DNA from: Chara braunii
Lineage: Eukaryota; Streptophyta; Charophyceae; Charales; Characeae
Direction: 5' to 3'
NCBI GenBank assembly: GCA_003427395.1
Contig: BFEA01000053.1
Coordinates: 4,283,466 to 4,339,242 of the forward strand
Length of the DNA: 55,777 nt
Below, in pieces: positions 1 through 9,550 of the stretch. Within the stretch, counting starts at the first letter, position 1. Every line of letters starts with the position of its first letter. A model generated the notes under the pieces. The model was not told the origin of the DNA, made no database searches, and saw only the letters and a program-made list of their open reading frames with translations. Made by a program: the position numbers and the translations under genes.

Positions 1-9
1 GGCGATAGA

Positions 10-11
<2 letters not shown>

Positions 12-65
<54 letters not shown>

Positions 66-194
66 TTGGGTGGGGGTTGGGGGGGCGACCCATCCCCTAC
101 CAATCAATCAATCAATCCAAAAAAAGAAAAAAAGTAAGAGAAAAAAAACGTGAAAAGCGGGTTTTGCCGTTTTTTTTTTTACTTTATTTTTCTC

Positions 195-237
<43 letters not shown>

Positions 238-270
238 AGGGGATGGGTCGCCCTCCCCACCCCCACCCGA

Positions 271-346
<76 letters not shown>

Positions 347-365
347 ACACACACACACACACACA
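12..365. repeat. Fold-back structure built of simple repeats
   Basis: A (GT)n run at 12-64 is followed by a G-rich arm, then ATTG-family repeats, an A-rich segment, a short loop near 160-170, a T-rich segment, (TTGA)n at 199-236, the complement of the G-rich arm (231-270) and an interrupted (AC)n run at 272-365. The GGGGCGACCCATCCCCTACC-type arm at about 85-105 recurs in reverse complement at 235-258, so the whole 350 bp folds into one imperfect hairpin. It resembles a fold-back element or a palindromic expansion of a microsatellite. No coding is credible here. Confidence 0.8.
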
Positions 366-584
366 GAGGGTAGTTTTTTATCTTTTTTTTTTCACTTTAT
401 TTTTTCCACGTGTGTCTTGCCACGTATCCGAGGTCCATTGGGCACGACCCGTTGATCGGATTTCAACGGGAAGCCCCCGTTGTACCGTTCAACGGGGATT
501 CAACTCGGGCCTCATGGCCGTTCAACGGGTTCAACGGAGATGAGTAAATCCCATTGCGAGTTGAATGGACACACAACTTGCACT
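366..584. other. Non-coding stretch with repeated TTCAACGGG motif
   Basis: No gene seen. The motif TTCAACGGG or its complement occurs several times between 461 and 537, giving short inverted repeats around CCGTTCAACGGG. The homology shared by the A-family LTRs starts just after this stretch, at about 575-585. Confidence 0.4.
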
Positions 585-1040
585 TGCGGGGGGCGGCGCT
601 GCTGGAGGATAGACTCAATGGCTGCTTGTTGTGCTAGCGCTAGGTGCGGCCACGCGCGGGTGTCGAGAGGGTACAGGGCGCTGATGAGGTGTGATGATGT
701 AAGGACATGTACTTGGTCTTGGCAATGGTCTACAGGGTCGACATCTTTCTGCACTTCGGTTGTTGCTGTTGACATCAACGAGATGCATTGTCAATTTGTA
801 GGCTGCTAGTAGCTGTGTAGTAGTCTGGGCGCTGAGCACCAAGTAGGAGTAAGGACTTTGGATACATATGTTGGTGGTGTCAAGAGATGCTCTCATTGAC
901 ATTCAAATCCAGTGCTTTGGTTCTCCGTTGGTGCAATATCAGTGCATTTCTGCTTTCTAGACAGCGTTGGACTTGCTGGCTTTCAATGTGATTTTGGATC
1001 CTGGATTTCTGTCATTTTGCTATCGCTAACTTTCCTTGCA
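585..1040 (+). repeat. Partial 5' LTR of element A
   Basis: The segment from about 690 to 1040 matches 29010-29366 almost throughout (shared stretches around GGCTGCTAGTAGCTGTGTAGTAG and TTCTCCGTTGGTGCAATATC). The 585-690 part matches 6050-6150. It ends in CTTGCA at 1040, just before the PBS. The upstream part that begins TGTGAGGG in the 3' LTR is missing, so this LTR is truncated at its 5' side or belongs to a different subfamily. Confidence 0.7.
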
Positions 1041-1043
1041 ATT

Positions 1044-1055
1044 TGGTATCGGAAA
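1044..1055 (+). promoter_or_regulatory. Primer-binding site, initiator-Met tRNA type (degenerate)
   Basis: TGGTATCGGAAA lies 3 bases after the LTR end. The usual plant gypsy PBS begins TGGTATCAGAGC; 9 of 12 bases agree. Position and partial match support the call. Confidence 0.5.
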
Positions 1056-1120
1056 GGTAGGTCGGGAAACCGAAGGTAGGCCGGCCCAAGGGTCAAAGTG
1101 ACCAAGGACTACCCATATGG

Positions 1121-1327
1121 GTGAAGGTTGGTTTGGAGTACGAGGTGTGGCGAGACCTTGTTGCACGAGCCGCTTGCCTAAATTGTGGCCAGTATGGGCA
1201 AACAATGCGTAAGTGCAAGAGTAAGCGGGTCGCTGGGAAGGTCGCGTCCTCCATTGTGATGGTTGGATCTTCCAACTTTGGTGGTGCTTCTACGAGCACT
1301 TCCCAGGGAAACACCTCAGACCAGTAG
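1121..1327 (+). pseudogene. Gag zinc-knuckle fragment, element A
   Basis: A 68-residue frame contains CLNCGQYGQTMRKC (about residues 19-32), which has CX2CX4-X4C spacing. Retroelement nucleocapsid knuckles bind genomic RNA and need C-C-H-C; here the histidine position is Gln, so zinc binding is doubtful. Arg- and Lys-rich residues follow, as is usual after a knuckle, then a Ser/Gly-rich tail and a stop. The frame sits between the PBS and the protease region, where gag should end. The N-terminal gag domain is not visible between 1056 and 1120, so most of gag is deleted or unreadable. Confidence 0.65.
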
Positions 1328-1485
1328 GAGTTTTAGCCGCTTTTACTCGTGTTGAAGTGGTTACTTCTCCATTTCAGACGATGGCCAAGACTATTGATCC
1401 CATGATCGCCGTGCAGATAGATCCATACCAATCGATGCTTTGTTCGATGAATGAGTCTTAGTTCGATGAATGAGTCTTAGTTCTA

Positions 1486-1979
1486 GAGATTGAGTGGTTA
1501 AAGGACCCTAGAGATTCCTGGGTGATGTTGAACAAAGGTCCAAAGGGTGAACACTTCGTGGTAGAAGTCGATGTAGGTGGCCGAAAGGTTTACACCTTCG
1601 CAGAATAGGCTGCGCTTAGGGGACCAAGTGCAGCGGCTTAGCAGATTTGTAGCATATACCTTAGCCAATATTGTTCTTGGTGAGTGACGACAGCGGCTTA
1701 GCAGATTTGTAGCATCTACCTTAGCCAATATCGTTCTTGGTGAGCGACGAGCTGCCATTTGACATGTTGCTAGGCATGTACTACCTCGAGGTTGCTAAGC
1801 CTCAATTCGATTGGGATAGGAAGGTGATGACCCAGAAGTTGCCAGATGGAAGGACCGTTACGCTGCAAAAGTTTAAGGTTAGTAGACTAGTGGAGAACTA
1901 TGGTTGCATGTGCGCGTTGTCTTTATTTAACTATTATCAGCAGAATCGCGAGGAAGTTATGTACCTAGTGTTTCTCTGA
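1486..1979 (+). pseudogene. Protease region remnant, element A
   Basis: A frame near 1555-1605 reads VVEVDVGGRKVYTF, the type of strand that precedes the protease active site, and then stops. The active-site DSGA-like motif is not present. A 60-bp tandem duplication follows, and the frame from 1737 reads SDELPFDMLLGMYYL, the conserved C-terminal protease segment (usually ...DvILGMDWL), then a linker with FDWDRKVM. The frame ends at 1979. Retropepsin would cleave the element's polyprotein; this copy cannot. Confidence 0.65.
1631..1750. repeat. 60-bp tandem duplication in protease region
   Basis: Two copies of a 60-bp unit starting CAGCGGCTTAGCAGATTTGT lie end to end (1631-1690 and 1691-1750) with only a few differences. 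Both contain stops in the protease frame, so the duplication arose in an already dead or dying copy. Confidence 0.85.
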
Positions 1980-2147
1980 GAAAGGGGAGGCCGTAAAATC
2001 CCCCCCAAAGATAGAAGCAGTTGTTGCGCAATACTCGGACCTCTTTGAGGAGCCTAGGGGTGTGGTAGAAAGGGAGATTGTCCACACGATAGAAGTCATC
2101 CTCAGAAGCAAAGTACCTAAAGGGCAGATTTGTAGGATTGGAGTTAG

Positions 2148-2670
2148 ATGAGCTCGCTGCCAGCGCTAGGAGCTCACAAAGAAGGGCTGGATTTGGCCAA
2201 GTATGTCCTCCTACAGAGCACTAGTCTTATTTGCCCAAAGAAAGGGGGGGCACTAAGGATGTGCATTGATTATAGGGGCCTCAATGCCATCACCGTCAAG
2301 AATGCGGAGCCCCTACCACGCATTGACAACCTCTTGGATAGAGTGCAGGGATGTCGGTGCTTCACTAAGATAGATCTGAAGTCCGGATACCATTCGACTT
2401 CTATAAGACCCGAGGACCAACACAAAACCACCTTTCAGACCAGGTACGTTCTGTACGAGCTGGTGGTGATGCCCTTTGGCCTATGCAATGCTCCTGGGAC
2501 GTTCCAGCACGCAATGAACCGGTTCTTTCACGACTAACAAGTGTAACTCGACGATATCCTTATCTTTAGGAGGATTGTAGAGGATCACGCTGAGCACGTG
2601 AAAACACTGCTAGGGCTCCTGAGACAGCACCAGTACAAGGTTAACTTGGAGAAATGCGGATTTTGGTCAC
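2148..2670 (+). pseudogene. Reverse transcriptase core, element A
   Basis: The frame at 2148-2537 shows the gypsy RT landmarks in order: LRMCIDYRGLNAITVKN, FTKIDLKSGYH (motif A, catalytic Asp present), VVMPFGLCNAPGTFQ (motif B) and a tail RFFHD followed by stop. Reading on in frame gives a second stop directly before LDDILIF, so the YLDD tyrosine codon has become a stop. After it KVNLEKCGFW is the normal next segment. RT copies element RNA into DNA; this copy has two stops in and beside the catalytic loop. The N-terminal part before 2148 (about 1980-2147) contains recognisable linker with stops (FEEPRGV-type). Confidence 0.85.
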
Positions 2671-2679
2671 ACCAAGATC

Positions 2680-3290
2680 TTGTATCAGGGTCGTTACATT
2701 TTCGCAGATGGGTTGAGGCCGAATGATGCCAAAGGGGCCAGCACACATGACTGGCCCAGACCTGAGTTTGTGATTGAGGTGAGGTCATTCTTGGGGATGA
2801 CAGGCTGCATCCACCCATTTGTGAAAAAATATAGCACGGTAGCCTCCCCTCTAATTGACCTCACAAGCCTTGACACCCCATGGGAGTGGACCGAAGAGTG
2901 TGAGGCATCGTTTAAGAAATTGAAGTATGACCTTGCACACTATGAAGTCCTCAAACCTCCGGTTCCTATGACCTTGCACACTATGAAGTCCTCAAACCTC
3001 CGGTTCCTGAACAACCCTTTGTTGTGACCACAAACGCCAGCCAATAGGGCATAGGTGAGGTCGTTGCGCAAAAGGACGGGAAGAAGTTGAGGCAGATTGA
3101 GTACATGAGCAAAAAGATGTCATCTCATAAGTTAGCTAAGTCCATGTACGAGCGTGAGGTCTATGCCCTCTATAGAGTGTTGGCCCATTGGAGGCACTAC
3201 CTCCTCGGCAGGTTCTTTTATGTGAGATTTGACCATGAGACGCTGCGCTGGATTAAGACAGAGTGCCCTCTCCGACGCACTTAAGAGGCG
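2680..3290 (+). pseudogene. RT connection and RNase H domain, element A
   Basis: A shifted frame at 2680-3027 carries DWPRPEFVIEVRSFLGMTG, the RT connection (usually WP.P....ELRSFLGL), and FVKKYSTVASPLIDLT. A 41-bp tandem duplication then breaks the frame. From about 3008 the RNase H domain reads VVTTNAS, then a stop, then KLRQIEYMSKKM, YEREVYALYRVLAHWRHYLLG and VRFDHETLRW. The first catalytic Asp (TDAS) is Asn here. RNase H degrades the RNA strand of the hybrid; this copy has at least one lost catalytic residue plus a stop. Confidence 0.8.
2926..3007. repeat. 41-bp tandem duplication causing a frameshift
   Basis: The unit starting TATGACCTTGCACACTATGA is present twice back to back (2926-2966, 2967-3007). 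As 41 is not a multiple of three it shifts the frame between the RT connection and RNase H. Confidence 0.9.
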
Positions 3291-4493
3291 TATTGAAGTC
3301 ATAGATATGTACGACTTCAAACTCGACCCTCTGAAGGGAGAGTACAACAGAGTGGCCGATGCACTATCGCGAAGCGCAAACTATTTGGGCGCGCTAGAGT
3401 TTGGGATTTTTGATGATGTAACTCGATCTATGGTGGATGCCTATCAAGAGGACATTGTCATGGCCAAGATCATCAGCAAACTGGAAGTTAAAGACAAGGT
3501 TACTTTCGATGAGTTTGTGCTGGTTGATGGCTTGTTGTTCCTTGAGAAGGCCGGGAATAAACGTTTGTGCGTTCCGAATAGAGAGTCTTTGCGTAGTTTG
3601 TTTTTAGGTGAGTGTCACGATGCAACTGGGCATTTCGGCTATGAAAAGACAACTGCAAAAATTTTGGTGGCCAACAATGATGGATGATGCGAAAAAGTAT
3701 GTAGAGACTTGTCAAGTTTGTCAACGGGACAAGCCGCGAACGCAGGCATTGCTGTGGCTTATTAAACCCTTGCTTATACCTGCTGGTCCTGGTCAGAATG
3801 CCTCCATGGATTTCATGGATACTTTTGTGACCAGCAAAAAGCGGTAAACGTCACATCTTCCTTATTGTGGACAGGTTCACTAAGTACGCTAGGCTAATCG
3901 CTATGCCTGAGATAGCTAGGATTGACCACGCCATCAAGCTACTCATGGACAAATGGGTACATGATTTCGGTCTCCCTAAGTCTATTGTGAGCAACGGGGA
4001 TGCCAGATTCACTAGCGAACTGTGGGAAAGCACAACCCAACTGATGGGCACCCGACTGCAAATGACATCAGGGAACCACCCTGAGTCAAATGGACAGGTG
4101 GAGCAAATGAACCGGGTAGTGTAGCACTTGCTTCGACATTACAATAAGCCAAGTCAAGACGATTGGGATGAGAAGTTACCTGCCATCACCAGCCTGTACA
4201 ACAATGTTGTGCACAGTACTACCGGTAAGACCCCCAACCAGCTACATCTTGGTTGGAAGCCCATATCTCCTCTCGACTTCCTGTTCCCTGAAAACCAGCC
4301 AACCGCAGCACCTGGTAGCATAGAGTTTGCTGTCAAGTACAAGCGGATGCTGCAGCAAGCTGTAGAGCACATAAAAAAAGCTCAAGATGCCATGGTTGCA
4401 TCTGAGAACAGACACAGACGACTGTCTGCATCTGAGTCGGGACAGGAGCTGGGAATCTCTCGTAAACTAACGCCACAGTATTTCAAGGGTTGA
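3290..4493 (+). pseudogene. Integrase, element A (three frames)
   Basis: The first frame (to 3687) has the RNase H tail VADALSRSANYL, a linker, and the start of the HHCC zinc domain, LFLGECHDATGHFGYEKT. A frameshift near 3655-3665 moves on to WWPTMMDDAKKYVETCQVCQRDK, completing HHCC. The catalytic core follows: SMDFMDTF (first Asp), a stop or frameshift at 3846, VDRFTKYARLIAMPE, KSIVSNGDARFTSELW and HPESNGQVEQMNR (catalytic Glu kept). The second catalytic Asp, normally in SDRD, is Asn. A further stop follows NRVV at 4124. Integrase joins element DNA to the host; this copy is dead. The frame ends at LTPQYFKG, where a GPF-type motif should continue but a foreign block begins. Confidence 0.85.
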
Positions 4494-5225
4494 GGGTCGA
4501 GGGTTGGGGGGGTTATGGTGAGGGTGTTAGTGGTGGGGTTTCAGCAAGCACGTGCTTCAGCAGACATTGATAACAACGTACGTGGCTTTCTGCAAACGTT
4601 AACTGCCCAGAACTTTGAAAAGGGGGCTGGGGGTGTTAGCGGTAGGGTAGGGAAGGTACTTCCCACCCAAAAACTTTGAAAAGGGGGGTGGTGGTTTTAG
4701 TGTTAGGGGGTGCTTGTCACTGTTGTCTGGTCCAAGTTGCCCTTGATACTGGCAGGGTGATGGTCCTGAGTGCTGGTCACACTGGGGTGTTAGTGGTAGG
4801 GTAGGGACGGTACTTCCCACCCAAAAACTTTGAAAAGGGTGGTGGGGTTTATAGTGTTAGGGGGTGCTTGTCACTGCTGTCTGGTCCAAGTTGCCCTCAA
4901 TACTGGTAGGGTGATTGTCCTGAGTGCTGGTCACACTGAGGTAGGATAGTAGGGATGGGGGTGCGCTGGGAGCACTAACGTGGGGAAGGGTAGGGAAGGT
5001 GGCCTATCCTGTTAGGACAACCACCGGCTGCAGCAGCTAGTGATCAATGTGGGTCTAGTCCTTGGCCTCAACAACGCCCGAGGGTTAAAAAAAAAAATAA
5101 AAAAAAAATGATGCGCTACGGCCAATCCGAGGGGAACCGGCCCGGTCGATCGGCCAGTAGGACCAGTCCTGTTCCTGTTGGGGGAGCCCCCCCCGGTCCT
5201 ATCGGGTTTGCAGCCCTGACGCAAA
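4494..5225. mobile_element. Foreign block inside the integrase C-terminus
   Basis: The integrase frame breaks right after TPQYFKG at 4493 and the chromodomain part resumes by about 5250, so some 730 bp are foreign. The block is G/T-rich, contains a 154-bp tandem repeat (4632-4939), and near its right end an A-rich run (5087-5108, 22 bases with two non-A) followed by a GC-rich stretch full of CGGCCCGGTCGATCGG-type words. No ORF in it is credible. It may be a short non-autonomous insert or a satellite-type expansion. No clear target duplication is visible. Confidence 0.6.
4632..4939. repeat. 154-bp tandem repeat, two copies
   Basis: Units start at 4632 and 4786 (GGTGTTAG, then GGTAGGGTAGGGA). 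Both contain CTTCCCACCCAAAAACTTTG and GTCTGGTCCAAGTTGCCCT. A partial earlier copy of the AACTTTGAAAAGGGGG segment is at 4613-4630. Confidence 0.85.
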
Positions 5226-5232
5226 CTGATGC

Positions 5233-5590
5233 CACAATACTTTGGACCTTGGGTTATTCGCATTTCCGTACACACCCTGTTTTCCATGCATCTAAGTTGG
5301 CACCCTTTGCTGAAACTGAACAGTTTCCCTCGAGAAAATCAGTGCTGCCCCCAACCATGGACGGTCATGTGGACATTGACGACATCGTCGAGCACAAGCT
5401 GATGCCTGTGCCCAAGCCTCCAGGCAGGGCACGCCCTTTGAAACCGCAGCTGCGGTATCGGGTGCGGTTCAGACACCATACTGATCCTAAAGAATGTCGG
5501 TGGTTCACAAGAGAAGAGTTAATGAAAACTGCTCCCCAAATTATCTCAACTTATGAACGAAATTTGGAAGGGAAGCAGCCTGTTGTGTAA
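5233..5590 (+). pseudogene. Integrase C-terminal and chromodomain-like tail, element A
   Basis: The frame is open from 5108, but recognisable protein starts near 5262 with FRTHPVFHASKLAPF, the plant gypsy motif that follows the integrase core. A chromodomain-like stretch follows: DIDDIVEHKL, then RYRVRFRHHTDPKECRWFTREELMKTAPQIISTYE. In chromoviruses this domain targets integration to marked chromatin. The three aromatic cage positions are only partly evident (Tyr in LRYRV, Trp in RWFTREEL). The stop at 5588-5590 ends pol and sits 22 bp before the polypurine tract. This is one of the better preserved parts of the element. Confidence 0.8.
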
Positions 5591-5612
5591 CTTCTCAGAG
5601 GACTATCGAAGT

Positions 5613-5623
5613 AAAGGAGGGAG
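5613..5623 (+). promoter_or_regulatory. Polypurine tract of element A
   Basis: AAAGGAGGGAG lies directly before TGTGAGGG, the expected 5' end of the 3' LTR. It is purely purine and correctly placed after the pol stop. Confidence 0.75.
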
Positions 5624-6250
5624 TGTGAGGGTTTACCCCTCGGCATCACGCCCTGCAGCAGCCGCGTGCCTGCCCTAAGTGAAGGCGGCCCCCTTGAATC
5701 TCAATGTGCCCCGAGTTCGTCAATTTTTGCAAACCTTGGTGGGCGCCAGACAGTTGCCACGCGCCACTTGGTTACATCCGCCTTGCTCGTGAGAATCCAA
5801 AATATTTGTGAGCCTTCCAACAACGTGGTTGAAGAAGGGAGCACCGCACGTTTGTGCCTGGGTTGTTGGGCATGCCTGACCAGTTTGGTCCTAGGCCAGT
5901 GTCTGAATGGCATTGAGCGCAGACACTTTGGCCGAGACTGAAGCTATTGGAAACTCGGTCTCACGTGGGAAGCAAGTGGAAAACGCCCGTCACTTTCCGT
6001 ATAGGAAAGTGTCGGGCTCCGAGTTGGGGATTGGGAGCAGTTGTACTTGTCGGCGGCAGCGCTGCTGGAGCGTAGACTCGCGGGCCGCTTGCTGTGCTAG
6101 TGCTAGGTGCGGGCGCGCACGGGCGTTGAGAGGGTACAGGGCGTTGCTGAGGGCAGCGCCATAGCCCAGTCTTCATAGCCAGGCTAGGGCTTGGACTTGG
6201 TCAGCAGGTGGTGGTGGTCTTCGTGCATGAGAGCGAAGACGTGGGTCGCG
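5624..6250 (+). repeat. 3' LTR of element A, truncated
   Basis: It starts TGTGAGGGTTTACCCC. Its 6050-6150 part matches the 5' LTR (585-690), and 6123-6250 matches 28862-28985. It stops where the 5' LTR of element C begins (~6252), so its 3' part is missing. A hairpin GTCACTTTCC/GGAAAGTG lies at 5989-6010. Confidence 0.7.
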
Positions 6251-6849
6251 GTGTCGGGCGGCTCCAGCCTTACTCCGCCCTTTTCTTAAGGATAGTGCTT
6301 GGCGGAAACCAGATATAACTGCTATGGCTGATTTGGTCACGACCGTCATCAAAGAGCCACGTCGGGGTTTTCAGGGTCGAGACGTAGGAAAGTGAGGCGA
6401 CGAAAGGGGAGGTGCTGGAAGCGTCGGCTGAGTAACGAGAGCGAGAGACCCGGACTCGCACTAGAGAGTGGCGGTGTGCGTGACGAGAGAGGGCACCCGA
6501 CTCTTACGACGAGCCTTCAGGCGGTCTAAGGAAAGACAACACACGCAGATCACAGCGGGCCCAAGTAAGAAGGAAGGAACCGGGCCCTGCGAATTTGGTG
6601 GGACCTTGTTACTTTTCGTGTGTGAACCACTAGGGTTGGGTAGACCCGGACGTAGGTTCGGAAAGAGCACCGGTATCAAAGTGCTGCAAAATGCCCGATA
6701 CTCGATAAAAGGCCCCCTTGGCAAACCTTTCGGGGCCCCAAATAGGCCCAGGCGCGCGTTCGGAAAGAGCCTTGGTACCAGGGCACTGCAACTTGTCGGT
6801 AGCCTTGAGGCATGAGAGTGTTGAGGCCCACTTCGAGAAGGGCCTGGCA

Positions 6850-6861
6850 AACTATATAAGC
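6850..6861 (+). promoter_or_regulatory. Possible TATA box in LTR C
   Basis: ACTATATAAGCC stands out in GC-rich sequence about 1.2 kb before the PBS. It is a candidate LTR promoter; no other promoter element is certain. Confidence 0.35.
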
Positions 6862-7299
6862 CATCCGGGCCCAGGATTGGGGCACTTCCCACTTGCACAC
6901 GTGCAGGTGTACCACGGGAGCTTAGAGAGATATGCAGAGGAGCCAGGGCAACATTCGGGAAGGAGGAGACGCTCGCAGGAGATGAGAGGTAAGAGAGAGG
7001 TGTACACGGGCGTGAGTGCAGGTGCGCGCCATAGCCGCGCGCGGTCGGGACACGGGCGCATGGGCACGCACCAGCGCGCAGGTTCCCACGCACGGGCAGG
7101 CTGCCGCGCGCAGGGGCTCGTATTGGCGCGCAAGCCCGCGAACAGCCAGACAGTCCGCGTGCACGAGCGTGCATCCGTGCGCGGCCCCCCACACGCCTAG
7201 TGACGTGTGCACGAACGCATATTAGCGCGCAAGCCCGTGCACAGCCATTGATGAGTGCACGAGTGTGCACTAGTGTGCAAGCCCGCGCACAGCCCACAC

Positions 7300-7920
7300 G
7301 CGTAGCTGCGCAGCCGAGCACAGTCAAGGCAACCCCGCGCATGGTTGGAAAGCCGCCCGCAACCCCACGCATGATCGGAACGCTCGCGCACGTAGCCGCA
7401 CATCCGTGCACAGTCGAGGCGCACGCACACGCATTCGCGCAATACCCCGCGCGCGATCGGGACGCTAGCTCCTGTAGCCGCGCAGCCGCACAGAGTCGAG
7501 GCGCACACGTGCGCAGCCGTAAACGGCGGCAGTAACTCTAACTGTCAATTAAAGAAGTGTTTCGTGTGATTTCTTGGACGGAGCAACCGATGAGCCCGTG
7601 GGATTCAGACGTGAAGTGTCTGCTCTTCGAGCCTTTGCCAAGGTGGAGAACGTCATGTGCTAAGAAATGGAATCCTTCTCCCGTAGTGACTATGCGAGTT
7701 TGATCAGGCACAAAGTGTAGGCCCATGGGTTGGAGCCATTGTGATAGGAACCCTTGAGCGCCCTGAACAACTGCGCAACCCTACACCCAACTGGGACGCC
7801 CGCACTTGTAGTTGCGCAATTGAGCACAGTCAAGGCACGCACGCGCCGAGCTGCGCGCAACCCTGTGCATGATCGGGACGCTAGCGTGCAGCTGCGCACA
7901 ATTAAAGCGCGCACGGCTGC
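7300..7920. repeat. CpG-rich minisatellite, 82-bp unit, in two blocks
   Basis: Anchor words GATCGGAACGCT (7373), GATCGGGACGCT (7455), AACTGGGACGCC (7789) and GATCGGGACGCT (7871) are spaced 82 bp within each block. Each is followed by GTAGCCGCGC- or AGTTGCGCA-like and CAGTCGAGGCGC-like words. Degenerate GCGCAAGCCCGCG repeats extend back to about 7000. The blocks are separated by unrelated sequence at about 7525-7755. Long ORFs across it on both strands (such as 6461-7411 minus) are low-complexity artefacts. Confidence 0.75.
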
Positions 7921-8035
7921 TAGAGGGATCTCTACAGGTATAGGAGCCCAGAGCGACCCTCCCGTGGGTGATAGACACGGGGTGAGCTAGAGGGATCGAT
8001 CGGCGTGATGGTAGAACCTATCTCCCGGTTGACAG

Positions 8036-8053
8036 TGGCGTTGTTATCGGGGA
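8036..8053 (+). promoter_or_regulatory. Primer-binding site of element C, Asp tRNA type
   Basis: TGGCGTTGTTATCGGGGA matches the common plant PBS TGGCGCCGTTGTCGGGGA at 15 of 18 positions. All three differences are C-to-T or G-to-A, the pattern left by deamination of methylated cytosine. It starts two bases after the LTR terminus. Confidence 0.65.
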
Positions 8054-8989
8054 AGGCTGCCTCTCGAGACTTTGGTCCGCCTGTAACCGAAGAGGCGAGA
8101 TAGGCGTTGGTGATCGAGACGTCCAGCTCCATTACTCACGTCGGTATTGTTTCTCTTCGAATACTAGAGTGCGGCGGCGACTGGCAGTTCGACCCATTCT
8201 GACACCGGTGAGATATTCTGATTATTGCATTCCAACATTTCTGTTTTTGCATGGATTTCCTCGTGTGATCTTGTGATTGGAGGGTGATTCTCTTTTGATT
8301 TGCCTACCCTTTGACAACCCACGTGATTCAGATCTCCTTGAGTGAAAACTGTGAGCAGGGGATGTATTGGAGGGATTGAAGGGGAGGGGAGAAGCGCCCC
8401 TGATTGCAGGGAGCTGGGAAAGGGAGTAGGCAGGCTAGTCAATCTTGATGGATAGCTGGGGGGGTTGGACCATACCACTTGTCGGGGTGAGACCATGCCT
8501 GGGGTGGGCTGAGTAGAGGCATGGATAGGAGTGAGGTCGCACGCGTGAGACATTGTCCCTTCGTTCGCGTGTGACTTCGGTCCACCTTAGGACACATGAG
8601 TTGGCCAGCTTGTGTCAAGTTTGCGGCGAGGGAGGTTGGCCAGCGATGATGGTACGTTGATCCATCCTCCTCCTGGACGTGAGGGTAGGGAGAGAGACGC
8701 CAGAGGGCGGTTCTTTCCTAGGCCTGTTGACGTTTTGAAGGGATATAGGAGCGATTGAAGGGGCTTGTCGTAGGGATATGTGAACTCGTCAGTCCTAGAG
8801 AGGGCACAAGGGAGGATACATTGAGGGAAAAATGTTGGTACTTGATTAGCGATGGTATTTGTCGAGTCGGAGACCCAAGTCCATCTGAGAGGCGAGAAAG
8901 GATCACTTGATGTCGTAAGCTTGCCACTGGAGGGGAAAAGCAAGTACAGGCCAACTAGAGAGGAAGGATTGGTAGTGAGCTAGGGGATC
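8054..8989 (+). other. Leader of element C, no gene seen
   Basis: No ORF in this stretch looks coding on either strand; the minus-strand frames at 8164-8553 and 8587-8943 are Pro/Ser-rich shadows. It is probably the untranslated leader between PBS and gag. Confidence 0.4.
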
Positions 8990-9424
8990 TTGTTGTGGGT
9001 TAGAATTGAATGTCAACCAAGAGCCTGCGTCAGAACGGACAGGGAGAGTGAGCCGCTCGTCGCAGAGGTGAACATTAGAATATACTTATCGACGGACGAG
9101 TGGAAATTTCTGATTGTGGACATTGTAAGGCACTGTCGAGCACTCCCCTGCCTAGCGTCTCTCGGTCGTAGGTACGGGTTGCGACTGTTTAGAGAGTTTT
9201 CTGGGGGGTCGGACACTGTCGCCCATTACGTGGTCCGATGCGCATACAACCGGGAACTTCCTAGAGCTATCGTGGTTAGAACTATGATTGTGCCTAGGTT
9301 CTTGACCGGGTTTATCTTCGGGAGTGTTGACGGGCATGAGAGGCAAATGGTTACTCTCAGAAAGGCCATCCAGTTGACCTTCTGTAGCCGAGCTGGCGTG
9401 GTTGGCCACCTATTGCCTAGATAG
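8990..9424 (+). CDS. Unrecognised 144-residue ORF, gag leader of element C
   Basis: I do not recognise this protein. It is rich in Arg, Leu and Val, lacks a signal peptide, membrane segment or zinc motif, and has a basic N-terminal third followed by alternating hydrophobic stretches (VVRTMIVPRFLTGFIF). It is the first substantial frame after the element's PBS and is on the element strand, so it may be the start of an unusually long gag or an extra ORF. The plus-strand frame beyond it soon meets stops. It could also be the remains of another insertion. Confidence 0.3.
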   Translation: MLWVRIECQPRACVRTDRESEPLVAEVNIRIYLSTDEWKFLIVDIVRHCRALPCLASLGRRYGLRLFREFSGGSDTVAHYVVRCAYNRELPRAIVVRTMIVPRFLTGFIFGSVDGHERQMVTLRKAIQLTFCSRAGVVGHLLPR

Positions 9425-9550
9425 GGGGATACCCATTCGCAGAAAGGTGAGGCGGATCGTCTCTCGAGTTAGAGTGGAGCTGTGTCGAGGAGCGACTACA
9501 GGGGAGGTAGATAGGGTTAGGATATTGGATGCCGACCTGGTAGAGGACTA

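Larger units (their letters stand above)
585..6250 (+). mobile_element. Ty3/gypsy LTR retrotransposon A (decayed)
   Basis: The order is partial 5' LTR, PBS, gag zinc-knuckle, protease linker, RT, RNase H, integrase, chromodomain-like tail, polypurine tract and 3' LTR. RT before integrase is the Ty3/gypsy (Metaviridae-type) order. Both LTRs share the block around 585-690 and 6050-6150, and a third copy lies at 28861-29366. The pol region carries several in-frame stops, frameshifts caused partly by small tandem duplications, and a 0.7-kb foreign block before the C-terminal domain. The element cannot encode working enzymes as it stands. Confidence 0.85.
6252..8034 (+). repeat. 5' LTR of element C
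   Basis: It begins near TGTCGGGCGGCTCCAGCC and ends in GACA just before the PBS, about 1.78 kb. The blocks AGTGCTTGGCGGAAACCAGA, GCTGATTTGGTCACGACCGT and GTGGCGGTGTGCGTGACGA recur in the 3' LTR. A possible TATA-like ACTATATAAGCC lies at 6850-6861. The middle (about 6990-7920) is very CpG-rich, carries an 82-bp minisatellite and is not found in the 3' LTR, so the two LTRs differ greatly. Confidence 0.7.

Noticed and set aside
14-543. ORFs coding for Cys-Val and His-Thr repeats on both strands
   Set aside because: They are direct translations of the (GT)n and (AC)n microsatellites.
6461-7411. 316-residue minus-strand ORF (Ala/Arg/Cys/Pro-rich)
   Set aside because: It crosses the CpG-rich minisatellite in an LTR, where stop codons are rare on all frames; no protein pattern.
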